Positions 16,340 through 25,175 of a DNA stretch of 64,000 nt are shown here, piece after piece. Location: assembly GCA_014377455.1 (NCBI GenBank), contig JACMPO010000077.1, positions 81,443-145,442 of the forward strand. Reading direction: 5' to 3'. The position numbers and the translations under genes are program-made. Under the pieces are notes generated by a model. That model did not search any database, was not told the DNA's origin, and saw only the letters and a list, made by a program, of their open reading frames with translations. The DNA comes from Flavobacterium sp. GTDB taxonomy: Bacteria > Bacteroidota > Bacteroidia > Flavobacteriales > Flavobacteriaceae. Every line of letters begins with the position of its first letter. The stretch's first letter is position 1.

Positions 16340-19300
16340 ATGTTTAATAAATTTATACAAAGACCCGTACTGTCTATTGTTATATCACTCATAATTGTGT
16401 TTTTAGGGGGATTGGCATTATTACAATTACCAGTAACACAATTCCCATCTATTTCGCCACCCAAAGTTAATGTAACTGCAGATTATCCTGGAGCAAACAA
16501 TGAGCTGATGATTAAATCAGTAGTGATTCCACTCGAGAGAGCCATAAACGGAATTCCTGGAATGAAGTATATCGCATCCAACGCTGGAAACGATGGTGAA
16601 GCGCAAATTCAAGTAGTATTTGAACTCGGAACCGATCCAAATATTGCAGCAGTAAATGTTCAAAATCGTGTAGCCGCAGTTGTAAATAAATTGCCTCCTA
16701 TTGTAGTTCGCGAGGGAGTAAAAATTACCAGAGAAGAGTCTAATATGCTATTATACATTAACTTATATAGTAAAGACCCGACTTTAGATGTAAATTTTCT
16801 TTTTAATTTCGCTGATATAAATTTGTTGTCAGAACTAAAGCGAGTTGATGGCGTTGGATTTGCAGATATTCTAGGAAATAGAGAATATTCTATGAGAATT
16901 TGGTTAAAACCCGATAGAATGTTTGCTTATAAAATTTCGTCTACAGAAGTTATGGATGCCCTTAGCAATCAAAGTTTTGAAGCATCACCAGGTAGATTAG
17001 GCGAAAGCTCTGGGAAAAAATCTCAGGCGTTTGAATATGTTTTAAAATACCCCGGTCGTTATACTACAAAGGAACAATATGACAATATTATAATTCGATC
17101 AAATCCTAACGGCGAATTGCTTCGTTTAAAAGATGTTGCGCAAGTCGAATTTGGAAATGCTTACTATGATTTATATTCAAAATTAAACGGAAAACCGTCT
17201 GCTGCAATTGTTATCAAGCAATCTTACGGAAGTAATGCCAGCAAAGTAATTGAAAATGTAAAAAAGAAATTAGAAGAAATTAAATCTTCTTCATTCCCAA
17301 AAGGAATGGATTATGAAATTGGGTATGATGTATCAAAATTTCTAGATGCCTCAATTGAAAAAGTAATTCACACACTTGTAGAAGCCTTTTTACTTGTTTC
17401 GTTAGTTGTATTTGTCTTTTTGGGTGATTGGCGTTCAACTTTAATACCTGCAATTGCAGTTCCTGTTTCATTGGTTGGAACTTTCTTCTTTATGCAAATT
17501 TTTGGAATCACGATCAACTTGATCACCCTTTTTGCCTTGGTTCTTGCAATTGGTATTGTAGTTGATGATGCTATAGTCGTCGTCGAGGCTGTGCATACTA
17601 AAATGGAAGAATTTCATGTAACTCCACTTGAGGCTACAAAACTGGCAATGAAAGATATAGGAGGCGCAATCATCGCCATTACACTTGTTATGGCAGCCGT
17701 ATTTATTCCCGTTTCGTTTATGCCTGGTCCTGTGGGTATTTTTTACAGACAGTTCTCTGTAACAATGGCTACTGCAATTATTTTATCGGGTATTGTTGCA
17801 TTAACATTTACACCAGCCCTATGTGCAATGATACTCAAAAATACTCACGGAATAGAGAAAAAAAATAATATATTAAACCGATTTTTGGCTGGATTTAACA
17901 ACCAGTTTAGTCGTCTACAAAGTAAATACCAAAAAATTATAACTTTAATAGTAAATAGAAGAGTAGTAACGGTTATTGTGATTTTACTTTTTTGCCTTGG
18001 CACTTGGGGATTGAGCTCTACGGTTCCCTCTGGATTTATTCCAAATGAAGATCAGGGTATTTTTTATGGAATCATACAAACACCACCGGGATCTACCTTA
18101 GAACGAACAGATGAGGTTGCGGGTGAACTCCAAAAAATTGCTTCTACAATTGATGAGGTAAAATCTGTTTCTTCTACTGCAGGATATGAAATATTATCAG
18201 AAGGTACTGGTTCTAACTCAGGTAGTTGCTTAATCAATCTTAAAAATTGGGACGAAAGAAAACGTACCACTCAAGAGGTTATGAAAGAGTTGGAAGAAAA
18301 AGCTAAAAATATTAAAGGAGCAACCATAGAGTTTTTTCCACCTCCTGCTGTTCCTGGTTACGGAGCTGCTGGTGGTTTTGAATTACGTCTTGTAGATAAA
18401 GCAGGTAGTGGCGACTTTAAAAAAATGGAAACTGTTAGTAACAGTTTTGTAAAAGAGCTTAACAAACGCCCTGAACTATCCTCGGTGTTTACATTTTATA
18501 GTGCTAGTTTTCCACAATACATGCTGAGGGTTGATAATGATAAAGCAGAACAAAAAGGAGTTGATATTGGTGATGCTATGGATAATCTCTCTAGATTTAT
18601 TGGTAGTGATTATCAAACTAATTTCATTAAATATGACAGGCAATATAAAGTAATGGTTCAAGCATTGCCTCAATATAGAGCAATGCCAGAGGATGTGTTA
18701 AAATATTACACTAAGAATGATAAAGGTGAAATGGTTCCTTATGGCGCTTTTATGAGAGTAGAAAAAGTATTTGGACTTTCTGAAATTAACAGACATAATT
18801 TATACAACGCCTCTCAAATTAGTGGCGGTCCAGCATCTGGTTACAGTAGTGGAACTGCTCTTAAAACGGTAGAGGAAGTTGCAACTAAAACATTACCAAA
18901 GGGTTTTGGAATCGAATGGGCAGGAATTTCAATTGACGAATCTAGACAGGGTAATCAAGCCATATATATATTCTTAATATCTTTAATATTTGTTTATTTA
19001 GTATTATCGGCACAATATGAAAGTTTTATGTTGCCACTACCAATTATTTTCTCGTTGCCGGTAGGTATTTTTGGAGCATTCTTTTTCTTGAAAATCTTAG
19101 GACTTGAAAACAACATTTATGCCCAAATTGCAATGGTAATGTTAATAGGGATTCTAGGGAAAAATGCAGTATTGATTGTTGAATTTGCCGTTCAAAGACA
19201 TGCGGCAGGTAAATCTCCTAAAAAAGCTGCAATAGAGGGAGCTTTAGCACGACTCCGACCTATTTTAATGACTTCATTCGCATTTATCGCAGGACTGATT

Positions 19301-19501
19301 CCATTAGTAATTGCATCTGGACCAGGTGCAATAGGAAATAGAACTATTGGTGCTGCTGCAGCAGGAGGAATGCTCTTCGGAACCATATTTGGAGTAATAA
19401 TTATTCCTGGATTATATTTTATGTTTGCGAAAATATCTGAAAAACATATTTTGATTGACGATGAAGAAGAAAAAACATTAACTAATGAAATTGATGAATA
19501 A
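16340..19501 (+). CDS. RND multidrug efflux permease (HAE1/AcrB family)
   Basis: A 1053-residue proton-driven pump of the AcrB class with the standard twelve-helix plan: TM1 at about 10-28, a porter domain, TM2-6 at about 340-490, a second porter domain, and TM8-12 at about 880-1035. The proton-relay motif GIVVDDAIVVVEAVH holds the adjacent Asp pair in TM4. GKNAVLIVEFA supplies the TM10 Lys. The N-terminus MFNKFIQRPVLSIVISL is classic. It sits between its adaptor and a TolC-family channel whose start overlaps or abuts its stop, so the operon is complete. Specificity cannot be assigned. Confidence 0.95.
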   Translation: MFNKFIQRPVLSIVISLIIVFLGGLALLQLPVTQFPSISPPKVNVTADYPGANNELMIKSVVIPLERAINGIPGMKYIASNAGNDGEAQIQVVFELGTDPNIAAVNVQNRVAAVVNKLPPIVVREGVKITREESNMLLYINLYSKDPTLDVNFLFNFADINLLSELKRVDGVGFADILGNREYSMRIWLKPDRMFAYKISSTEVMDALSNQSFEASPGRLGESSGKKSQAFEYVLKYPGRYTTKEQYDNIIIRSNPNGELLRLKDVAQVEFGNAYYDLYSKLNGKPSAAIVIKQSYGSNASKVIENVKKKLEEIKSSSFPKGMDYEIGYDVSKFLDASIEKVIHTLVEAFLLVSLVVFVFLGDWRSTLIPAIAVPVSLVGTFFFMQIFGITINLITLFALVLAIGIVVDDAIVVVEAVHTKMEEFHVTPLEATKLAMKDIGGAIIAITLVMAAVFIPVSFMPGPVGIFYRQFSVTMATAIILSGIVALTFTPALCAMILKNTHGIEKKNNILNRFLAGFNNQFSRLQSKYQKIITLIVNRRVVTVIVILLFCLGTWGLSSTVPSGFIPNEDQGIFYGIIQTPPGSTLERTDEVAGELQKIASTIDEVKSVSSTAGYEILSEGTGSNSGSCLINLKNWDERKRTTQEVMKELEEKAKNIKGATIEFFPPPAVPGYGAAGGFELRLVDKAGSGDFKKMETVSNSFVKELNKRPELSSVFTFYSASFPQYMLRVDNDKAEQKGVDIGDAMDNLSRFIGSDYQTNFIKYDRQYKVMVQALPQYRAMPEDVLKYYTKNDKGEMVPYGAFMRVEKVFGLSEINRHNLYNASQISGGPASGYSSGTALKTVEEVATKTLPKGFGIEWAGISIDESRQGNQAIYIFLISLIFVYLVLSAQYESFMLPLPIIFSLPVGIFGAFFFLKILGLENNIYAQIAMVMLIGILGKNAVLIVEFAVQRHAAGKSPKKAAIEGALARLRPILMTSFAFIAGLIPLVIASGPGAIGNRTIGAAAAGGMLFGTIFGVIIIPGLYFMFAKISEKHILIDDEEEKTLTNEIDE

Positions 19502-20939
19502 TAAAATGAATTTATTTAAAAAACATATTAAGATAAGTGTATCTCTACTTCTAGTTTTTTTTGCTAGTTGTAAATCGCTAACTCCTGTTCAAGATATAAA
19601 TAAACAACAAATGCCTGCGGTTTATGTTGAAACTAATGATACCATAAATTCAGCTTCAATAAAATGGAAAAATTTCTTTAGCGATAAAAACCTTGGAGAT
19701 TTGATCGATGTAGCGCTTAAAAATAATATCGATTTGCAAATGACTTTGCAAGACATTGAAATTGCGAGAAATAATGTAAAACTTCGCGCCGGAATGTTAT
19801 TGCCTAGTGTATCTGGAGGAATATCTGCTGGAAATGAAAAAGTTGGTTTATATACCAGTCAAGGTGCGGGTGACTCTTCTGCAGAAATCACGCCTGGTCA
19901 AGTAGTACCAGAATCCTTAAACGATTTTAGACTCGGGTTGCACGCAAGTTGGGAAGTTGATATTTGGAAAAAGTTACGAAATTCTAAAAAAGCAGCGGCA
20001 ACACGATATTTAGCAACTATTCAAGGGAAAAATTTTGTAATTACAAACCTGATTGCTGAAATTGCCAATTCGTATTATGAGTTACTTTCTTTAGATAATC
20101 AACTTGACGTAATTGAAGAAACAATTGCTTTGCAAAAAAATGCTCTCGAAATTGTAAAAGTTCAAAAAGAAGCCGCTCGAGTATCGGAATTGGCAGTAAA
20201 AAAATATGAAGCCGAAGTTTTAAACTCACGATCTTTAGCATTTGATATTCAACAACAAATCAAAGAAAACGAAAATAAAATTAATTTCCTTTTAGGCAGA
20301 TATCCACAACCTATTGTACGAGACAAAGTTGCATTTATAAACGAAATGCCACAACAAATAAAATCGGGTATTCCATCGCAACTTCTAGCTAATCGACCTG
20401 ATATTAAACAAGCCGAACTGGAATTATTTGCAACAAAATGTGATGTTAAGGCAGCTCAAGCAGAATTTTATCCATCTTTTAATATATCTGGAGGTTTAGG
20501 ATTTCAAGCTTTTAAACCATCATTACTTTTTACTGCACCAGAATCATTAGCATATTCTATATTGGGCGAACTTACTGCGCCATTGATAAATAGAAGTGCA
20601 ATAAAAGCAGAGTTTAATAAGGCAAAAGCGATTCAAGTACAAGCGATGTACAATTATCAAAAAACAATTTTAACCGGTTATGTTGAAGTTTCTAATTTAT
20701 TGTCTAACATTAAAAATTTAGAACAATTATACGATTTGAAAAATAAGCAAGTACAAGCCTTGAAAACTTCAATTGATATTTCAAACGACTTATTTAAGTC
20801 AAACAAAGTGGATTATTTTGAAGTATTAATGACTCAAAGAGATGCTTTATCGTCAAAATTGGAATTGCTTGAAGCAAAGAAAAGACAGTTTAATGCTGTA
20901 ATAAATATTTATAGATCTCTTGGTGGGGGATGGAATTAA
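19494..20939 (+). CDS. TolC-family outer-membrane efflux lipoprotein (NodT/OprM type)
   Basis: The third component of the efflux system. The 481-residue protein has lipobox FASC and two outer membrane efflux repeats (about 60-250 and 270-470). Hallmarks are VDIWKKLRNSKKAA, PSQLLANRPDIKQAE, AQAEFYPSFNISG and the C-terminal NVYRSLGGGW-like ending (IYRSLGGGWN), which define the NodT lipoprotein subfamily. Candidate starts are 19485, 19494 and 19506. ATG 19494 overlaps the pump's stop codon region and gives a Lys-containing signal peptide. It ends convergent with gldD, with no clear terminator between. Confidence 0.9.
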   Translation: MNNKMNLFKKHIKISVSLLLVFFASCKSLTPVQDINKQQMPAVYVETNDTINSASIKWKNFFSDKNLGDLIDVALKNNIDLQMTLQDIEIARNNVKLRAGMLLPSVSGGISAGNEKVGLYTSQGAGDSSAEITPGQVVPESLNDFRLGLHASWEVDIWKKLRNSKKAAATRYLATIQGKNFVITNLIAEIANSYYELLSLDNQLDVIEETIALQKNALEIVKVQKEAARVSELAVKKYEAEVLNSRSLAFDIQQQIKENENKINFLLGRYPQPIVRDKVAFINEMPQQIKSGIPSQLLANRPDIKQAELELFATKCDVKAAQAEFYPSFNISGGLGFQAFKPSLLFTAPESLAYSILGELTAPLINRSAIKAEFNKAKAIQVQAMYNYQKTILTGYVEVSNLLSNIKNLEQLYDLKNKQVQALKTSIDISNDLFKSNKVDYFEVLMTQRDALSSKLELLEAKKRQFNAVINIYRSLGGGWN

Positions 20940-20960
20940 GAATTTATTTTGGTATCAAAG

Positions 20961-21530
20961 CTATTTCCATTGCACAGTTTCCACCAGTCGTTTTATATCA
21001 TTTCTAATATATTCAGCTGCGGGCATGATGGAATCAAAATTAGGTTTTGCATAAAAATAAACAGAGCCAGTTAAAAAATGTTTAGTGCTGTCGGTTACAT
21101 AAAATTGAGCATTTGTCGCCGCATTTCCAGATACTTTATAAAACATTCCATATACTTTTTTCTTTGGATTCAAAAAAGGTTGTTCTAAGATATCATCTGC
21201 TTTAATAACATGTTCGTAAGTAAGTTTTTGAGCATCCCGAAGTAAGTTTACAATATTTCCAGATACTGGTTTATAAGTTAAATATATGGTAGCTTTCATT
21301 TTTGGGTACGAAATTGTAAAACCACACTCTTTTTCCTCTTTTATAATAGCTTCAGAATTCATTTCGAATATAAAAGGACAGTGATTGCTAAACTGATCAT
21401 ATTTAGCAACAGGATATTCTAATCGCAACTGGCTGGCTGGCTTTGGCAAAACAACATCTTTACAACTTAAAAAAAACAAGGCACTAAAAAAGACAGTTAA
21501 TCCAACTATATATTTTTTCTTACTAAACAT
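20961..21530 (-). CDS. gldD: Gliding motility lipoprotein GldD
   Basis: GldD is a lipoprotein required for flavobacterial gliding. The 189-residue product has a signal peptide with lipobox FLSC (Cys23), then the family's LPKPASQLRLEYPVAKY and a compact domain with FTISYPKMKATIYLTYKP and MFYKVSGNAATNAQFYVTDST. Length is normal. It follows gldE with an eight-base overlap and closes the mutY-ssb-gldE-gldD run, the order known in Flavobacterium johnsoniae. Its biochemical role in the motility/T9SS machinery is still undefined. Presence of gldD suggests a gliding or T9SS-competent organism. Confidence 0.92.
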   Translation of the reverse strand: MFSKKKYIVGLTVFFSALFFLSCKDVVLPKPASQLRLEYPVAKYDQFSNHCPFIFEMNSEAIIKEEKECGFTISYPKMKATIYLTYKPVSGNIVNLLRDAQKLTYEHVIKADDILEQPFLNPKKKVYGMFYKVSGNAATNAQFYVTDSTKHFLTGSVYFYAKPNFDSIMPAAEYIRNDIKRLVETVQWK

Positions 21531-22821
21531 CTACAGTAACTTTTATTTGTTTTACTCTTTTTTTATCGACCACAACAATAGTAAAAAGGCAATTTTCAAA
21601 CTGAATTTTCTGTCCTTTTTTGGGGAAATTTCCTAGAATTTCTAATATAAAACCTGCTAATGTTTCAGCTTCTCCTTTTTGAATTTCAAAAATATTTTCG
21701 TCTACGTTTATAATACGGTAAAAATCTTTTAAATTTATTTTCCCTTCAAACAAATAATTTTGATCGTCTATTTTAGAATAATTGATATTATCATCATCAA
21801 ACTCATCACTGATATCGCCTACAATCTCCTCAATAACATCTTCTAACGATACTAAACCTGATGTGCCACCATATTCATCTACCACAATGGCTAAATGGCT
21901 TTTCATTCTTTGAAAATCTTTAAGTAAATTATCTAATTTTTTATTTTCAGGAACAAAAAAAGGTTCACGCAACAGTGGTTTCCAGTTAAAATCCTTTTCA
22001 TTTATGTAGGGAATTAAATCTTTTATAAACAAAACTCCTTTTATGTTATCTATTGAGTCTTCATAAACTGGAATTCGGGAATATCCCTTTTCAACAATTT
22101 TAGGATAAATGGTAGCAAAAGATTCTTCTATTTCAATAGCAAAAATATCTATTCTAGGACTCATAACTTGCTTGGTATCAGTATTTCCAAAGGATACAAT
22201 TCCTTCTAAAATTTTCTGTTCTTCGGTAGATGTATCTTCGGTAGATGTTAATTCTAAGGCTTGCGACAACTGATCGACCGAAAAATTACTTTTTTGTTTA
22301 CCCAGTTTTTCTTGTAAAAAAATAGTGAGTGATCGCATTGGCAAACTTATTGGCGAAAGTAATTTGTCTAATATTGATAATGGATATACTATAAAAGATG
22401 CAAATTTTACGTTATTTCGACTGGCGTACACTTTGGGTAAAACTTCCCCAAATAATAAAATTAAAAATGTAACTAGTATTACTTCAACTGCAAACTTAAC
22501 AATTGGGGATGCAATTTGAGAGAATACTTCATCTAAAGAAAATGAAAAAAGTATGACAATTGCGATGTGCAAAAAATTATTAGCAACCAAAATTGTCGCT
22601 AAAAGTTTTTTAGGTTTTGATAATAATCTGTTAATTACTTGTGCTTTTGGTGTGTTTTTTATTGCTAAATCGGCAAGATTTTGAGGAGATAAAGAAAAAA
22701 GTGCAACTTCGGTAGCTGCGACCATTGCGCAACAAAAAAGTAAAATTAAAACACCACAAATCCCAATAACTAAATTAGTATTTAGAATTAAAAAGAATAA
22801 TAAACTGGGTTCTGGATCCAA
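21523..22821 (-). CDS. gldE: Gliding motility-associated protein GldE (CNNM/CorC-like, CBS pair)
   Basis: A 432-residue membrane protein of the HlyC/CorC (CNNM) family. It has a DUF21-type helical N-terminus (about 15-190), a CBS pair (about 205-325; e.g. MSPRIDIFAIEIEESF, HLAIVVDEYGGTSGLVSLEDVIEEIVGDI) and a C-terminal transporter-associated domain. Family members affect magnesium or cobalt transport. GldE is a flavobacterial paralogue that supports gliding and can compensate for loss of GldD function. It overlaps gldD by eight bases and is preceded by ssb by 24 bases, indicating one operon. Confidence 0.9.
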   Translation of the reverse strand: MDPEPSLLFFLILNTNLVIGICGVLILLFCCAMVAATEVALFSLSPQNLADLAIKNTPKAQVINRLLSKPKKLLATILVANNFLHIAIVILFSFSLDEVFSQIASPIVKFAVEVILVTFLILLFGEVLPKVYASRNNVKFASFIVYPLSILDKLLSPISLPMRSLTIFLQEKLGKQKSNFSVDQLSQALELTSTEDTSTEEQKILEGIVSFGNTDTKQVMSPRIDIFAIEIEESFATIYPKIVEKGYSRIPVYEDSIDNIKGVLFIKDLIPYINEKDFNWKPLLREPFFVPENKKLDNLLKDFQRMKSHLAIVVDEYGGTSGLVSLEDVIEEIVGDISDEFDDDNINYSKIDDQNYLFEGKINLKDFYRIINVDENIFEIQKGEAETLAGFILEILGNFPKKGQKIQFENCLFTIVVVDKKRVKQIKVTVDV

Positions 22822-22845
22822 GTTGGGATAATTAGTTTAACAATA

Positions 22846-23283
22846 TTAAAAGGGCAAATCATTTATAGGACGTTGCTCATTTGAAGCGTCAAAATTAATG
22901 CTTTTTGAGTCTGGATTTGGAATATTCTTGTTACCCTCAGTATCTTTTTTAACGTTTAGAAAAGTAAATTCGGTTACCTGAATTTCGGTAGTATATTTTG
23001 TTGTACCATCATCAGCAGTCCATTGTCGCGATTTTATTCTTCCTTCAACATAAATTTTATCTCCTTTTGATAAATATTTCTCACAAATTTCGGCAGCTTT
23101 ATTTCTTACTACAAGATTGTGCCATTCTGTTGAAGTTATTTTTTCGTTAGTTTGTTTGTTGATATAAATTTCATTCGTAGCCAAGGGAAAACGACCAATG
23201 CAGTTGCCACCTTCAAAATAGTGCATTTTTATATCGTCACCAAGATGACCTATAAGCATAACTTTATTTAATGTTCCTGCCAT
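22846..23283 (-). CDS. ssb: Single-stranded DNA-binding protein
   Basis: SSB coats single-stranded DNA in replication, repair and recombination. The 145-residue product has an N-terminal OB fold (about 1-110), starting AGTLNKVMLIGHLG and containing KGDKIYVEGRIKSRQW. A short disordered linker ends in the acidic tip INDLPF, the conserved partner-docking peptide. The linker is short compared with E. coli SSB, which is normal in this phylum. It lies 39 bases after mutY and a possible TAATTTTG box occurs in that gap. It fits with mutY in a DNA-maintenance half-operon attached to gld genes. Confidence 0.95.
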   Translation of the reverse strand: MAGTLNKVMLIGHLGDDIKMHYFEGGNCIGRFPLATNEIYINKQTNEKITSTEWHNLVVRNKAAEICEKYLSKGDKIYVEGRIKSRQWTADDGTTKYTTEIQVTEFTFLNVKKDTEGNKNIPNPDSKSINFDASNEQRPINDLPF

Positions 23284-23322
23284 AATGCTAGAAGTTTGTG
23301 TATCAAAATTACAAATAAATAA

Positions 23323-24360
23323 TTAATTCAAATACTTTTCGATGAAATTATGAATAACTATGGGAAAAGGATATTTTTTTAATGTTTCTAATGATGTTCC
23401 TGTGGAATTTAAAGTGCTAACTTTTACTTCATAAAATCGGATATACAGCTTTTGATGTGATAATTTATGGATGATTATTTTCTCGTTAAACAGTATAATA
23501 TTTTCAACATTGTTTGATTTTAAAACAGTTTTAATTTCAGAAACAATTGTATCAAAATTTTCATCTTTTAATAATTCAATAACAGGAAATTCATAAAGAT
23601 TTTGCCAAATCCCTTTGTCAATTCTTTTTTGGATTACTGTTTTATTTTCCGAATCTAACATGATTAGATAGTTTAAATACCTATTAAGTACTTTAGTTTT
23701 CTTGATTTTAATGGGCAATTCACTTACTTTTTTAAATTTTAAAGCAAGACAAGAATTATTAAAAATACAGTTGTTGCAATCGGGATTTTTAGGGACACAT
23801 TGCAAAGCTCCAAACTCCATAATTGCTTGATTAAACAGTGCTGGATTATTTGCTGGAATTAATTCTTGAGCTAAACTTGTAAATTCTTTTTTTGCTCCAG
23901 AAGATGCAATATCGGTTTCAATATCAAAATATCTTGCCAAAACTCTAAAAACATTTCCATCTACTACTGGAACAACTTCATTAAAAGCGAAAGACGCAAT
24001 TGCAGCTGCAGTATATTCGCCAATTCCTTTAAGCTTTAATAAATTTTGATAGTTATTGGGGAAAATTCCGTTGTATTCAAATGCAATAATTTGTGCGGTT
24101 TTATGCATGTTTCTGGCTCGAGAATAATAACCAAGTCCTTGCCAAAGTTTTAAAACTTGCTCCTCGGTGGCGTGAGCTAAATCAAAAACAGTTGGAAAAT
24201 TTTCTACAAATTTTAAAAAATAAGGCATTCCTTGTGAAACTCTAGTTTGTTGCAACATTATTTCCGATAACCAAATTGGATAGGGATTTGTAGTATTACG
24301 CCAAGGCAAATCACGTTTATTTTGTAAATACCATTGCAATAATGAGTTAGAAAAATTCAT
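23323..24360 (-). CDS. mutY: A/G-specific adenine glycosylase MutY
   Basis: MutY removes adenine mispaired with 8-oxoguanine. The 345-residue protein has the catalytic Glu in WLSEIMLQQTRV (residue 33), the helix-hairpin-helix LKGIGEYTAAAIASFAF followed by VDGNVFRVLARYF with the catalytic Asp. Four iron-sulfur Cys appear in the pattern C-x6-C-x2-C-x5-C (CVPKNPDCNNCIFNNSC). A NUDIX-like C-terminal domain (about 220-345) recognises 8-oxoG. A TACTTTTG promoter box lies 17 bases before the ATG. It heads the minus-strand run mutY-ssb-gldE-gldD and is divergent from HU. Confidence 0.94.
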   Translation of the reverse strand: MNFSNSLLQWYLQNKRDLPWRNTTNPYPIWLSEIMLQQTRVSQGMPYFLKFVENFPTVFDLAHATEEQVLKLWQGLGYYSRARNMHKTAQIIAFEYNGIFPNNYQNLLKLKGIGEYTAAAIASFAFNEVVPVVDGNVFRVLARYFDIETDIASSGAKKEFTSLAQELIPANNPALFNQAIMEFGALQCVPKNPDCNNCIFNNSCLALKFKKVSELPIKIKKTKVLNRYLNYLIMLDSENKTVIQKRIDKGIWQNLYEFPVIELLKDENFDTIVSEIKTVLKSNNVENIILFNEKIIIHKLSHQKLYIRFYEVKVSTLNSTGTSLETLKKYPFPIVIHNFIEKYLN

Positions 24361-24376
24361 ATTATGAAGTAAGTTG

Positions 24377-24384
24377 CAAAAGTA
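24377..24384 (-). promoter_or_regulatory. Predicted -7 box for mutY
   Basis: The minus strand reads TACTTTTG followed by CAAC, ending 16 bases before the mutY ATG. It matches the phylum's TAnnTTTG box. Confidence 0.5.
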
Positions 24385-24418
24385 AAAGTTTATATCATTA
24401 AATTTTAATCAATTATCC

Positions 24419-24450
24419 TTGAAATATTGTTTTTTTAATTCCTATATTTG
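24419..24450 (+). promoter_or_regulatory. Bacteroidota-type promoter of the HU gene
   Basis: TTG (24419) and TATATTTG (24443-24450) are separated by 21 bases. The box ends 57 bases before the HU ATG, giving a leader of about 50 bases without obvious structure. Confidence 0.6.
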
Positions 24451-24507
24451 CACACTCAAAAAAATACACATAATTAAATTACATATTATTAATAAATACG
24501 AAAGAAA

Positions 24508-24801
24508 ATGACGAAAGCAGATATCGTAGCTAAAATTTCTGAAAAGAAAGGTCTTGAAAAAATTGACGTTCAAGCAGTAGTTGAAGCATTTATGGAAGAA
24601 GTAAAAGATTCTTTAGAAGGTGGAGACAATGTTTACTTAAGAGGGTTTGGAAGTTTCATAATCAAAACTAGAGCTGAAAAAACAGGTAGAAATATTTCAA
24701 AAAATACTACTATAAAAATTCCTGCACACAATATTCCTGCATTTAAACCAGCAAAAGTATTTGTTGAAGGAGTAAAAACTAAAACTGAAGTTCCAGTTTA
24801 A
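24508..24801 (+). CDS. HU/IHF-family nucleoid protein
   Basis: A 97-residue DNA-bending protein. It begins MTKADIVAKISEKKGL, has the conserved beta-arm entry LRGFGSFIIKTRAEKTGRN with the intercalating Pro region KIPAHNIPAFKPAK, and a short tail KTKTEVPV. Length and motifs match the flavobacterial HU beta-type protein encoded near rng. It has its own promoter. The 30-residue basic microprotein starts 33 bases after its stop and the pair shares a terminator, so they are probably co-expressed. RNase G follows further downstream. Confidence 0.94.
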   Translation: MTKADIVAKISEKKGLEKIDVQAVVEAFMEEVKDSLEGGDNVYLRGFGSFIIKTRAEKTGRNISKNTTIKIPAHNIPAFKPAKVFVEGVKTKTEVPV

Positions 24802-24834
24802 AAAATATTTATTAATCACACTAAACAGTACATT

Positions 24835-24927
24835 ATGCCAAGTGGTAAGAAAAGAAAAAGACATAAGGTTGCAACGCACAAACGTAAAAAACGTGCAAGA
24901 GCAAACCGACACAAAAAGAAAAAGTAG
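24835..24927 (+). CDS. 30-residue highly basic microprotein, conserved-looking, ribosome or nucleic-acid associated (hypothetical)
   Basis: Too short for the ORF track. From ATG 24835 the frame reads MPSGKKRKRHKVATHKRKKR, then ARANRHKKKK and stop: 30 residues with over half Lys, Arg or His and no acidic residue. I recall near-identical short proteins between HU and rng in many Bacteroidota, so I treat it as a real gene. Composition resembles small rRNA-binding proteins or a histone-like peptide. It lies 33 bases after HU, and its stop codon is embedded in the stem of a terminator, which supports a genuine 3' end. Function is not known to me; a small ribosomal protein is the leading guess. Confidence 0.75.
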   Translation: MPSGKKRKRHKVATHKRKKRARANRHKKKK

Positions 24928-24946
24928 TTTTAAACTACTTTTTTCT
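24916..24946 (+). terminator. Terminator overlapping the end of the microprotein gene
   Basis: AAAAAGTAGTTT and AAACTACTTTTTT form a long stem with almost no loop, followed by a T-rich tract. The TAG stop of the microprotein lies inside the left arm. Confidence 0.75.
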
Positions 24947-25080
24947 TTTTAAACGTTCATTGAAAATGAAATTTAATAAACAGTATTCATAACATTTTGT
25001 ATCTAACAAATGCTATGTTGCTTTAAATATAAATTTCATCGGGTAATACCTGTAAAAAAATATTATTTAATCCATCCTTA

Positions 25081-25126
25081 CCATGTGTTCGTGGTTTACA
25101 GTTGACTACTAATTGTTAATCAACTA
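25081..25126 (+). promoter_or_regulatory. Structured leader upstream of rng
   Basis: Two potential hairpins lie within the 95 bases before the rng start: CCATG-tgtt-CGTGG (25081-25094) and AGTTGA...TCAACT (25100-25125). The surrounding 250-base gap (24928-25175) holds no gene. RNase E/G mRNAs are autoregulated through their leaders in some bacteria; here the role is inference. Confidence 0.35.
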
Positions 25127-25175
25127 CATAGCAAACAACAACCATAAACTAATTGTTTGGATAAAAATTTACAAC

